DNA of 64,000 nucleotides from Trichaptum fuscoviolaceum (taxonomy: Eukaryota; Basidiomycota; Agaricomycetes; Hymenochaetales; Trichaptaceae). The stretch spans positions 806,001-870,000 of the forward strand of contig CAJSYZ010000005.1 of the NCBI GenBank assembly GCA_910574455.1, in the 5' to 3' direction. Made by a program: the position numbers and the translations under genes. The notes beneath the pieces are model-generated. The model searched no databases. It saw nothing but the letters and a program-made list of their open reading frames with translations, and was not told the origin of the DNA. Shown one piece after another: positions 35,156-46,828 of this stretch; within the stretch, counting starts at the first letter, position 1, and every line of letters starts with the position of its first letter.

Positions 35156-35926
35156 ATGTCTCTTCACCCATCCATCTCGGACGCGCAGCTTGCGGAGTCG
35201 GCGACAAATCGCAGCCAATGTGGAATCAGTGACCTGCAGGAAAGCAACTGTTACGGTGTGCAAGGTGTAAGGTATGTACCATCTTGCATCTCTAATTGAT
35301 ATACTTAAATCAATGATGTTGCTATGCGTGAACAGTGGACTCGTTATTGTGTGAGCTCCCAGCCTCTAAACTCCAAACTATTCTTTCTAACTTATCTCGT
35401 ACGGGAGACAGAGTGTGGAATGTCAGAAACAAGAGTGGCCGACGCACAAAATCAAATGCGATGTGAATGCGAATACCGCACGGGCACTCGCGGCCGATCC
35501 CTCTAAGCACCCAAACCTGCTGCCAGACTTCCGGGCCTGGCTTTCCACTGTCGTCCGGCCTATTGCCTGGTGCAGTCTTAATGCACGGAAGCCAAACCCA
35601 AACTTCGAGACCTCTCCAAGAAAGCGTTCCTCATCGAACTCACGCACGTCCCCAACGCGTCGACGCTGCGGGAGAAGTTTGTTCTGAAGGAATACTCTGT
35701 GCAGACGCGCGCGCTTGCGCAAGCTGCGGTCGCCAGCGACAAGAACATCGCGCATGAGTTTGAGAAGATGTCGGGCAAGACGAGTGTTGCTACGACGATC
35801 ATCAAGGCGGGCGCGTTGGTGAAAGTGATTGGCTTCGACGCATCAAACGAAGCGCTTGCTGCTCATGACCATAGTGACGAATGGAGACCAATACTTGATA
35901 AGGCTCTGCGAGGGGAATTGACTTAG
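35156..35926 (+). pseudogene. MYND zinc-finger protein pseudogene
   Basis: Predicted exons are 35156-35271, a 15-nt microexon 35336-35350 (WTRYC) and 35412-35926. Spliced, the finger reads RCARCK, WTRYC, then SVECQKQEWPTHKIKCD, giving the Cys/His pattern of MYND domains. The start frame (MSLHPSISDAQLAESATNRS) and the finger frame differ, with a stop between them, and a second shift occurs near 35590 before LIELTHVPNASTLREKFVL. The C-terminal frame is open to 35926. MYND domains mediate protein-protein contacts. It is part of the host duplication; the unit B copy should lie beyond element 2. Confidence 0.7.
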
Positions 35927-36293
35927 ATTTTGAACGCTCTACGCATGTCCATCCTCTCGAAAGGGTTTGGACAATAATGTGAAGTTCTTGTCCGATATAT
36001 TTCTGTCTTTTTGGTACGGTTTTGGAATTTGTTTTGTAAAGTTTTGTAGTCCTCCTTCAAGTTGCCGTTGATAACAGTAGACGTACTTCGTTTTTTTTAG
36101 TTGTTTGTGTAGTATGAAAGTAGCTTGAGAGTGCCAGTGATGTTATCCATCCGGTGACCCTGCCAGTGACTTAGAATGTTTGAATTCGTTCGCTTCCTCT
36201 TGCGCTCATCAAAACACAACGTTGCGCTTTGGTGCTCGTTGGAGACGATGGCGGGGGGCTGTGCATGAAAAGCAATTGAAAAAACTGAAGATC

Positions 36294-36329
36294 TGTGCCT
36301 GGAATCCGTTCGTGTCCGTAAATCATTGC
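36294..36329. repeat. 36-bp direct repeat, copy 2
   Basis: Second copy, upstream of the membrane protein gene. Confidence 0.7.
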
Positions 36330-36482
36330 CGAGTTGCGGCAACGGATGTGTATAATTATGCGTTATAGCAGATAAAGGCAACGTATCAAAGCCCTCACTG
36401 TCGTTCTCCTTCATTTTGCTCAACAGCCAACGTCTATCCGACCCTCGTCAATCATTATCCTACATTTACAAGACAGCAAAGC

Positions 36483-37935
36483 ATGCCCCCGCTTAGACTT
36501 CCAGGCGATGAAGGTGGAGGCTTCAAGATCTCGTTCTGGGGCTTGGTAGCCGCTACTATGGCTGCTTTGAAGCTCAAAGAGCACTATGATGACAACTGTG
36601 AGTTTTGTTTTTGATTGTGAACTCACCGTGTGTTCATGGCCGTTCCAGACCGCACAGTTCCCAGTGACTCTGAAGCAAATCCGCTCGCACCCCCGTCTTA
36701 CAGAGATGACGACGATGCCGACGCACAGAGTGCCATCGCGTTAGATACCACAATCCCAACACGCGCAAAAGTTAAGCGCAATCGGAGGAAATGTGTTTGC
36801 TGTGGCCTAAAGTACGTTCACAAATTGAGAGACCGCTGCGAATCTAACCGTTGGTATTACTTCAGCTGCACACTCTTCTGCAAGGCGCTCGGCATTGTCA
36901 CTCTCATTTTTGTCGTTTGGAACGGCTTCAAACTCATTAGATGGGCTATCACTGTCAGTGCATGATCTACCATCATTCAATAAACTCTAAATCTCATCAA
37001 TATACTATGTCTAGCCTGCACCCACCGGCCTCGAGGGAATGCCGGAGTACAGCAAGTCTCTCGGTTGTCTTGACGCGAAGCACTTCTACCAAGACAGTGA
37101 CAAGGGCACCTTTTATACCATCACACCGAGCGAAAATGGAGTTGACCATGAACTGTACGTCGACGGCGGCGCAGTCGGTACCATTATCATCGCACCGAGT
37201 AGCACTGCACAAGATACGACCATCAAAGTCCTTGCGCGCGTCAGCTCGAGCGACGCCTCACTTCTCTCCAAGTTGCAAATCGCCACGCCTGGTTCGTCCA
37301 TCCCGAAGCCATTCCGAATTCGCAGCGACAGCTATTTCGCACTCACATCGCCGGACAAGTCCGAGCTTGTTGCGGGGACGTGTATGCGTTATGACCTTAC
37401 CATCTACATACCGCCGACTCTGCGAGGCTTGACAATCTCAGCGCTTTCCGTCGCGCAAGTCAAATTCTCCGATGACTTCATCGCGGACCCGCGTGAGCTG
37501 GGGTCGCTGAAGGTGAAGCTGTCGGACATCGACGAGCGCAATATGTTCCTCCCAACCGACCGTCTCGCTGCAGATAACACGAATATCGACCTAAGCGGTG
37601 GCTACATCGTGGGCGACATCGCGCTCGCGAACAGCACGGAAATCAAGACTTCCTTCAGCTCTGCGGTCACGAAGCTGACCGTCAAGACAACCGCATACAA
37701 TATCCATGCACCTGGCAGTGAGCAGTCTGAGCGTGGAGCAACAGCGTACCTCAACACGATAACAGGCAACGGCCGGTCGGATTTCATCTTCGAGAACACC
37801 GTCAGTCGTCCCATCCGTAGTGACCACGGTACACGAGGATGGGGAGACTTGTACCTTACTTACAAAAAGGCGAATTTCAACGGCAAGATTGATCTCAACG
37901 CAAAATCGTTCACTGCGCCGTGTCGGGGACCCTAA
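36483..37935 (+). CDS. Single-pass membrane protein with beta-rich C-terminal domain (446 aa), unit B
   Basis: Exons 36483-36597, 36649-36953 and 37015-37935 join in frame (donor GTCAGT at 36954). The N-terminal region is cytosol-like, Pro/Asp-rich, with TVPSDSEANPLAPPSYRDDD. A basic Cys-containing stretch (KRNRRKCVCCGLKYVHKLRD) precedes a membrane segment (ALGIVTLIFVVWNGFKLI), followed by an extended Ser/Thr-rich beta-type domain to the end. The topology suggests a type II plasma-membrane protein with an outside C-terminus. The domain resembles fungal adhesin-like or DUF-type domains but the family was not identified. Its last exon is duplicated at 15-935. The complete structure suggests it is functional. 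Confidence 0.75.
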
Positions 37936-37959
37936 ACAACAACTACTGGCGTTTTTTTA

Positions 37960-38623
37960 GCAAAACGTTAATCACTACCAATATGACTCTCCAATTGTGC
38001 ACCGGGGACTCGTCATCGAGGATGAAGATCCTGATGACTTCCCTGCGCAGCCTACCCCTCCCCCTCGGAATGCTCGAGGTACTATTTCTGGTCTTCCCAC
38101 TCCAAGTACACAAACACCTACGCAACATTCTGCTGCAGCTCCTCCTATGCGTGCGCCACATGGATCCGATGCACCCTCAGACCTTTCTCTTGCCACTGAC
38201 TCGAGCGGGCATCACGTTCCCGTTATCTTTTCTGATGCAGAAACCCGCAATCCTTTCCGACCGGATTTATTCCCGACGAGTCCATTTGGAACACCAATCA
38301 AAGAACGCCCTCTGCCACAACAAGACGAAGAGCACGTTTTGTACCGGAATCCATTTGGCAGAGCGGAGAGGTCGAGGTAGCGAGTTCAGCAGCACAACTG
38401 TCGGCGACAGAGAATCGAGTTGGGCTCGTGAGTGTCATCATTTCGCTTTTGACACATCTCTGACATATGCTTGCAAGTTCCGGCAATACCACTTGAAATG
38501 AGAGACGGCGAAATTAGTTGGGGTGCCCAACCAGGTGAGTATTTGCACTACCAATACGACTCTCCAATTGTGCACCGGGGGCGTCGAAGACGAATGCAGG
38601 GTTGGCTATCGTCTACATGGTAA
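37960..38623 (+). other. Possible further coding exons after membrane protein, unit B
   Basis: Same two open segments as 961-1623 (IEDEDPDDFPAQPTPPP, and the repeated YDSPIVHRG). Substitutions leave both frames open. Linkage to the upstream gene is unresolved. Confidence 0.3.
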
Positions 38624-41600
38624 GTGAATGGCTCTGATAGAGTGGTACCGAATAGCTGGTAAGTGTTTCCAACCCCCTTCCGTTATCTCACACCGGTACA
38701 CTTATATCCGGTAACTTCACCAACTACGTAGGCAATAACTTCTCTATCTTGACTCCTGTATTTTGAATTAGAACTGCAATAGACGGATTTGAGCTTTCGC
38801 CGAACTTGCGCGACCTATGGCATCTCTACTGCAACAAGGTGCCGAGTCAGCGACACCAAGACCTCAGATAGCTTCTGCGCCTCGCACTATGTCAATCTCT
38901 CACTGGTGACAATACCAACTCGCGAGCACTAGTTCTAGTTCGCGTACCATCTTCGCGGGCGCGCTCTCATCGAACGGAAACCTCACGCGCGTCAGCCAGT
39001 GAGTCAATGGCTCTCGAAAACAAACTAGATCTCTAGTTTGCGTTCTTGCTTCTCGCAGACCCCACTTGAAGCCAAACCGCGGGCCCGAACAAGTGGGCCC
39101 CGTAGCAAACCGAATAGGTGTCCGTCTGCACAGCAACAGCGACACTGCCGCGGCTTCGAGGCCTTCGCCGTGAAGAGCCTCAAGCACACCTAAAAGCCTA
39201 ACGGACTCGGAGACGAACGCAAGACGGTGTGTTCTCACTGGCGCTTACCCAGCGCCTACGAGCCCGGGAGCTCCAGCTCTCGAGGAGCACGGTGTGCTCC
39301 AAGCAGAGCACCGGAATTAAGACAGAGTATGCAGGCTGTCATGTCGTCAACAAAATACTCTCATCCGAGGGACGAGGGGACGCGACTCTAGCCCGAAGGT
39401 TGAATTCGAATATTCAACCATGAACACCACATCTCGGTGAGAGGGTGTCCGGGTGATTACAGATACATTCAACCTCCTCAACGTAAGGTAAGTGCCTGTT
39501 TCATTACATCAATCTAATGGTGCATTTGCTACTAATGCTTGTGTAGAATATGATTCACGGACGTGCAGAGGCTAGTCCGTGAATGCTAGACTACGATGTT
39601 CGACACCCGGTAACTTCACCAACTACATCTCCGTAAGTTCCAACTTCATGGAGCTCCAGAACATGCATTAGAGCGGTGCCGAATAGCTTAATCTATGGGT
39701 AAGTTGATCATTGTATTTCCATAGACTTTCCATGAGTGTTTTGAACCTCCTGCACTCGTAAAGGTATCATGATGCTGAGATGTTTTGTCGGAGTGAAATT
39801 TCTTAATTCCGGACTTACAGTACCTGATCCAGATAGATAACTCTATCGAAAATGTTGTGCTATACTTCTGTATCTACGTTGTACATATCTACAAATTTGC
39901 AGTGCAATGAATCTGACTTCGAAAGTGAGTTTGCCAGATTTGGGCGTTTGAGCTTTCGCGCGTCTTCAAGTTGCTCCTTGCGCGCCGACCACCATCATGG
40001 CTGCACCCATGACATGCATTCCATCCATTCAACACAAACTACATTAGCTGAAAACGAGTGCACGTCTGAGTCTGAGAGCTGTTCAACATGTGAGAGAGCA
40101 TGATAGGTTTTGGGTCCCGGTATGTTGTGTACTTTCTGTCTTACCCGTGCCAAGACTCAATCGTCCTCTTCATACAGCAACACCATATTCCTTCGCAGTC
40201 ACCAGGCTTTACTTTTGCAAGCTGATAGAGATGAGCACTTGCGATAGCTCAGAATCCTGCGGCTTGAGGTCTTTAAAGGCGCTAGTTCTTGCTCGCGGCT
40301 CTGTTCAACCTTCTGCACCGCGTACTATGCGTCAATTCTGGTCTTCGGTAGCTCTAGCTTGCGGATTCTCATGATCCTGACCCCATTTAACCTTCTGCGC
40401 CGCGTACTATGTCAGTCGAACGTCCTGAGGCTCTACGGTCTGCGCTTGTAGCGATGGGTTATGCACGGCCGGGCCTCCTCCGCGGGATGTGCGATGCGTG
40501 ATCAGGACATGGCTGATGTTTTGATATTGTGCGGAAGCGAGCACTGGCAAGCTCTGGAGTGCTCGGGAGGTACTCCTGCTCAATCTCAACGGGGAAGTCA
40601 TCCTTCCAGGACGATTTTCTCTTAGAGGAGATACAAACACTTGGGACACCGTCATATTTGCGGGTGCTAGCTCTAGTTCGCGTCCTTACTGACCTTCTCC
40701 GCTGCAGTTCAAATTCCATCTGCGACACCAGGACCTCAGATACAGACCGTGAAACGCAATCTTGCAGGTGTTCTCTCCAATTCGGCCCGCAATGGCGCCG
40801 TCTGCCCGCCAAATGCGACTGCATGAATGAAATCAAATGTCGATAACAATATACAAGGACGACATGCAGCAAAGTTCGACGTTGGCTTGAGTTTCTTTCC
40901 TGGGCTCGAAACCCATTGCGCAATCGAGTCCAACGCAAATCTCGGCCTCTGGCACTGTTCTCAAAGTCCTGACGCTAGTTCTAGTTCGCGTCCTTGCTTC
41001 TCGCAGTCCTCAATAGCTATTCTACGTCAGCTCAGCTTCTGTGAGCGAAACACGGGTCCGAACAAGTGGAAACCGAATAATATTGTTTGCGTCGAGGCGC
41101 TGACTAGGCGCCCGTCTGCACAGCGACAGCGACACTGCTGTGCCTGCCAGTGGCAGCTTCGAGTCTTCGCCGTGAAGGATCTAGAACACGCCTAAAAGCC
41201 TAACGGAGACGGAGACGAACGCGGGCAAAGTATGTTCTCGCTGGCGCTTATCCAGCGCCTACAAGGCTGAGAGCTTCAGCTCTCGAGGAGTGCCGTGTGC
41301 GCATCGCCCAGTGTCGGGATTAAGGCAGAGTGTGCCAACTGTCATGTCGTCAGCAAAATACTCTCATCTGAGGGACGAGGGACACGACTCTGGCCCGAAG
41401 GTTGAATTCGAAGATTCAACCATGAACGCCACATCTCGGACAGAGGGTGTCCGGGCGATTTCAACGGTATTCGACCTCCTCTACGTAAGGTAAGCTCCAA
41501 TGTAATCACACCATGCTAATGATGTCTTGATTTCGGATGTGCATGTTAAATTTGGTGCACGGACTTGCAATGGCTGGTCCGTGAATGCCAGATTACAGTG

Positions 41601-44600
41601 TTCGACACCCAGTAACTCCACCAACTACATCCCGTAAGTTCCAACTTCATGGGGCTGTGAAACATGTATTTTGAGTGGTGCCGAACAGCATATTCTATGG
41701 GTAAGCTGAGCCGAGTTCAGACATGTATGCATTTCCATAGACTTTCCATGAGTGTTTCGAACCTCCTGTGCTCGTAAAGGTATGTTATTCCCTTTTGTGA
41801 ATGCTTTGAACCTTCTGCAGTCATGAAGGTATGTTATTCCCTTAACTTAGCTGACTATGGAACATCTACGACGCCTTCATACATTGAATCAATGACACTG
41901 AGGTGCTTGATTCATTGTCAGAGTGAAATCTCTTAGTTCCGGTAGTACTGGTTCCGAATATCTATGTCTGAGAACGGACTTGTTCTTTGAATTCTGTATT
42001 GGCTTCATGTCGTGTTATTACTCTGTATCTGGGATTAGAACTACATTGTATGTACAAAAAGGACGAATCTGACTTCAAAGGTGAGTTCACCTGATTTGGG
42101 CATTTGAAGCTTTCAAGTTCGCGCGTCTTGCTCAAACGAGCCTTGCGCGTCGACCACCACCATGGCTTCGCCCATGACATGCAAAACATTCATTCTGCAT
42201 TAACTAGAGTCAAGCACACCTCTGTCGGAGAGAGCATGATAGGTTTTGGGTTCCGGTACGTGAGCATTATCTGTCTTACCTATGTCAACAAGACTCAATT
42301 GTCGTTTTCAGCTCTATCTTGCCCACTTTCAGTCCCGCCTCGCCCTCAACCATATCTTCTGATGCGATAGGCCTAATCTATGCAAGCTGATAGAGATGAG
42401 CACATCGCCTCTTCCGTGGCTCAGCATCAAGATACAGTCCCGGCGGCTTGAGTTCTTTGTCTGCGTCCGCGCGAGCGCTAGTTCTTTGTCTGTGTTACTG
42501 TTCAACCTTCTGCTCCGCATACTATTGAAGCGATCTATGTACCGAATCAGCGACACCAGGACCTCAGATCTAGCTCACGTCTAGGACACCCTCAAGTTGG
42601 CTGCACACTTCTGCGCTGTCCTCTCGCAATCTGCTTTTAGTTATACCGCATTTACTGTTTCTTCCGTACTTTGTCTGAAATAGGAGCTTGCAGCGATGGG
42701 TTATGCACCGATGAGGGCTCGCGTGATCGGGATGTTGAAGTTAACTGGAACCGAGCAAGCTCTAGCTCTGCATTCGGTCGAAATCCAGTTGATCCCCGTC
42801 ATCCTCGCAGGCGCTAGTTCTTGTTCGCGTCCTTACAGCCCGTCTCTGCTGCAGTTCAATCTCCAGTTTTGCGACGCCAGGACCTCAGATACAGACTGTA
42901 CCATGGTCAGCCAACGCAATCTTGCAGGCACTGGTCCTAGTTCGCTTTGTTCTCCCTCTGCACCGCGTACTACTATGGTAATTCGCCCGAAGCAGGCTTC
43001 GGACGACTAGTTGAGCAGTTCTTGCTTGCGCACTTTCAGCCAGCCCGAAATCAACCTTGGCGTCATCTCAGGCACAGGTGACACACAGGCACGAAGTCGC
43101 CCGCGCCCTGTGTTCTCCGTGGCGTTGCAAGCTGTGCGGTGAAGGTAGCTCAGACAATGACGGGTATCTCATTGCGGGCAAGGAAAGTATCAATAGCGGT
43201 GAGCCTCAGCGACGTCACACTAGCCCAATCATCATTTCTTAACTGTGCATTAGCGTATGAGCTCACTCTCATGCAGGGTTTCAGAATCGAACAGAGGACA
43301 TTCCATGGTCTATTTGCAGAGAGGGTGTGTATCTTTTCGGGTGCAAATGCTCATAGTTGCATTGCAGGTATGGGCGCGTTTGCGGAGAAAAGAAAGCGCA
43401 ATCTGTGCGGAAGCCCTACACATTGGAACTACTAGGCTGAATGATTGATCGAGGAGGATCTGCGCTTAGCAGATGTGTCGAGTTCTTGATGTCACTATCC
43501 TTTGAATGCTGAGAACATGGCGCGAAGATCGTCCATTCAGGCATGTTTACGGGGTTCAAATTCTCTCCCCGTCAGAGCGCCCTGCAAGTGCGCAAGCGCG
43601 TGTCCCGTCTACTTAGGGTCAAGACCATCTGCCAATGGCAAGCAAGGACGATGCACAGCAAGCAAACTATGGAAGGTCAATTTCCTGATTGTCCTATTCC
43701 AGTCTCTCCATGTTCTGGCACCAGGACTCCAATTACCAGCTCACCGCGTGTCCGAACAAGCGGCCCCGTAGCAAACCGAACAGCTTTGAAAGCCTGCGAA
43801 GCGCCAAATAGACGCCCATCTGCGCAGCGAAGATGCTCACTGGCGGGCGTACCTGGCAGCTCCGAGCCCTTCGCCGTCACGGTGCTTAAACACAGCTTAA
43901 AGGCTAACGGAGACGGAGATGGACGCAGGTAAGTGCGTTCTCGCTGGCGCTTAACCAGCGCCTGCGACACTGAGAGCTTCAGCTAGCCCGTTCCTTCGAC
44001 GACCACTGCGTGCTTTGCACCTAGCGTCGGAATTAAGACAGTGTAGGTAGGCGGTCATGTCATCATTGACATTCTCTCGTCCGAGGGACGCGTATGTGGC
44101 CCGAATGTTGAATTCGAAGATTCAACCACGAACGCCACATCTCGGGCAGAGAGCATCCGGTCGACTGCAGCACTACTCGACCTCCTTGACGTAAGGTAAG
44201 TCCCTGTTTGATTACACCATTCTAATGGTGCAGCTGCTACTGATATGTATGTTTAAATTGATGCACGGACTTGCGAAGGCTGGTCCGTGAATGTTAGAAT
44301 ACAATGCTCGACACCCGGTAACTTCACCAACTACATCCCCGTAAGTTCTAACTTCATGGAACTCTAGAACATGCATTAGAGCGGTGCCGAATAGCATATA
44401 CTATGGGTAAGCTGAGCCGAATTCTCAAGCAGACCTCGGTGTTGTAGGCACTAGAATGAGAAATAACATACCTTTACGACTGCAGGAGGTTCGAAACACA
44501 TGTGAACGAAAGGTAATAACATACCTATATGAGCACAGGAGGTTCGAAACACTCACATAGCTTCATAGAAAGATACATGACCCCGCTGAAATGACATATC

Positions 44601-45826
44601 TTAAGTCCGGTCACTTCACCAGCTATTAGGGAATTATTTCTCCATATTCTCTACCAGCTTCACATCTATGGTGCTGTACTTATTTATTTTAGTTTCGATC
44701 TACTCAGTGCAATGAAGAGAGGCTGGGATTCAATGGTGAAAACTGAGATGCCCTGATTTAGGCTTTGAGGTTTTGCGCGTCTTGCGCAACCTTTCTTGCA
44801 CGCCGACCACGACCATGGCTACACCATGATATGCAATTCATCCATTTTACCCATCGCCACCCATCTTATACATTGATCCTATCTATGTCAAGACTCAGTT
44901 CACCTCACCGGACCATCTCACCGAGTTTGCAAGTTGATAGAGATGAGCACTTTTCATGGTGCAGTTTTCACGGCGCCCACACCCCGAATCTGCGTTCAAG
45001 CTATTCACGCATCATGCCAGCAACACCAGGACCTCAGATAGTATTCGGGCTCTGGTTCTGACTTGTTTTGCGCCGTTTGCCAACTTGCGCCAACTGGGGC
45101 TTGCGTGATCAGGACATGGCTGATGTTACTGTCTGCGCAGTTGAATCCACACTTGAACTTGCAGCAAATGTCGGATGTGTGCCGTCACTCTTGCAGGCGC
45201 TAGTTCTAGTTCACAATCGTAGTTCAAATTCCAGAATCATCTCTGTGTCTCGGAGTTTAATTCACTGTTTTGGATCCTACTACGCATGGTGCGTCATATC
45301 TGCCTTTCCCGCTTGCGCACCCAGCTTTGCGTTCCGTAGACATGCCTGAATGGACGATCTTTGCGATATCAACATAGAGAACTCGTTCTTGTGAGCATCC
45401 TTGCTCCCGCTTGGGTTCCCGGGTATTCCAAGTCCCGCATGCAAGGGAATCCTATTCCCTTTCTCTACTACTGACATCTTCGTGACACCGTGATACTTGT
45501 TTTATCTATCTATAGCACCAAGATAAGTAGATCGCTTGCACACTTGCCTGTACCGAATAGAATAACAGCAAACATATTGTGCTGTTTGGGAGCTCACTGG
45601 CAGGCTCTGCATATACAGATGTTCAAGTGCTCTGTGATTCGAGCTTGTATTCACTGTATAAAATATACATTGTTTCTATCCTATATCTAATGAGAGCTGG
45701 CGAGCGGGCATTCGTGCACAGTGCACATACGACAGAAATAGCACTACTCGGAGATCAAGTCTTGTAGCGAGTAGAATACTGTTGTGTTGTTCAGGAGCTC
45801 TGCATGTGCAACATTGGACTCAACTG
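38624..45826. repeat. Degenerate repeat region of host unit B
   Basis: Unit B copy of 1625-8888 with the same three blocks and hairpins (cores about 39080-39680, 41040-41660 and 43755-44395). No gene is recognised. It ends at the TG (45825-45826) that is the empty site for element 1. Confidence 0.7.
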
Positions 45827-46498
45827 TAGTCCTGTGTAGTTGTGCTCAAAATCTGTCTTAAAACTTATGTATTCTTCTTTCATTGACAAGGCAATATATA
45901 TATGTTTTGAAAGCGGGGGAGCGGCACATTCACGCACGGTGAAAGTGCAGTATGAACCAGAGACCCGAAGAGAGAGATTCTGCTCGGGTTGCTCATTCGG
46001 ATAGAATTCTGGGTTGAGGCGAACTGCGATAAGCAGAACATATATAAGGAGCCCAAATACACTGTGTTCCCCATGTCTATGGACTACCTACTCGCTGTCC
46101 CCGCATCGTCGAGCCTCCCCATCCGACTTGAAAGTTTGACGTGGTGTCTGCGGTAAGTCGATTCGGCTGTTAATTACTAGTTAGCGATTCTAACCCTACC
46201 TTTGTAGTAGCGCCAGGTGATTGCGGACACCAAACCGCCGACTGTGCAGTTTGACGTGGTGACCGGCCTCGCGCAATGGTCGCCCATTTGCCGTCTTGCG
46301 ACGTGGTGACCGGCGCCTACGCCTTGAGAGTGACCGAGCTTCGAGATGCACTTCGTAGATAGCAATACCTGTACATAGAGGGGGAGACTATTGTCAATTT
46401 TTTACTAAAGAGTAGACGGACGAAAAGGAGAAAGCCAAAATTCTGCCATTTTGTCGCGCCGTCCTAACCCTAATCCGAGAGGCAACCTGTGCCTGGAA
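45827..46498. repeat. Host segment of unit B (copy of 34232-34866)
   Basis: Follows the empty site without interruption. It differs from unit A by small changes, including a replaced stretch near 46295-46345. It ends GCCTGGAA at the left end of element 2. Confidence 0.75.
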
Positions 46499-46545
46499 CA
46501 TCAGGGAAACTACTTTCTGCTTACGGCGACTGACGCGTCCTGATT
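46499..46545. repeat. Terminal inverted repeat, element 2
   Basis: Matches the complement of 34183-34229 of element 1, including GGCGACTGACGCGTCCTGA. Confidence 0.85.
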
Positions 46546-46828
46546 TGGCTGGCACCTGTCTGAAGGGTCGCTACTTCGTCTGAAAATACACTGATTGCCT
46601 TAACTCACTGAAATAAAGAGTGTTTCAGGATGCAAGCCATCTCTCAGTACATCAGAATGCAAGTCAGGATTTCAGTGCTCAAGTAACATGGGACTTGGAA
46701 AATTTTTACGATTTTTGTTACATCTAAACTTGATAACTGATAGGAAACCAGTTGAGAAAACTTGAAAGTGCGGCAATGCCAATTGCCTCTTCCTCCACCA
46801 TCCATGTTCAAATTAGACGGAAATCAAA
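46546..46828. repeat. Subterminal region, element 2
   Basis: TGTCTGAAGGGTCGCTACTT, ACTGAAATAA and similar motifs parallel the right subterminal region of element 1. No gene is seen. Confidence 0.6.

Larger units (their letters stand above)
37001..45826 (+). repeat. Tandem direct duplication of 1-8889 (unit B)
   Basis: Sequence matches 1-8889 nearly base for base with scattered substitutions and indels. Examples of indels are a shorter stretch near 39130-39160, loss of a GAGCGCTAGTTCCTTG-like repeat near 42470, and loss of a short stretch near 44445. The unit length without element 1 and one target duplication is 37,000 - 25,342 = 11,658 bp. Confidence 0.95.

Noticed and set aside
36100..36420. 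Possible extra exons upstream of the membrane protein gene
   Set aside because: The gene model is complete from 36483; this stretch has only short frames and the 36-bp repeat.
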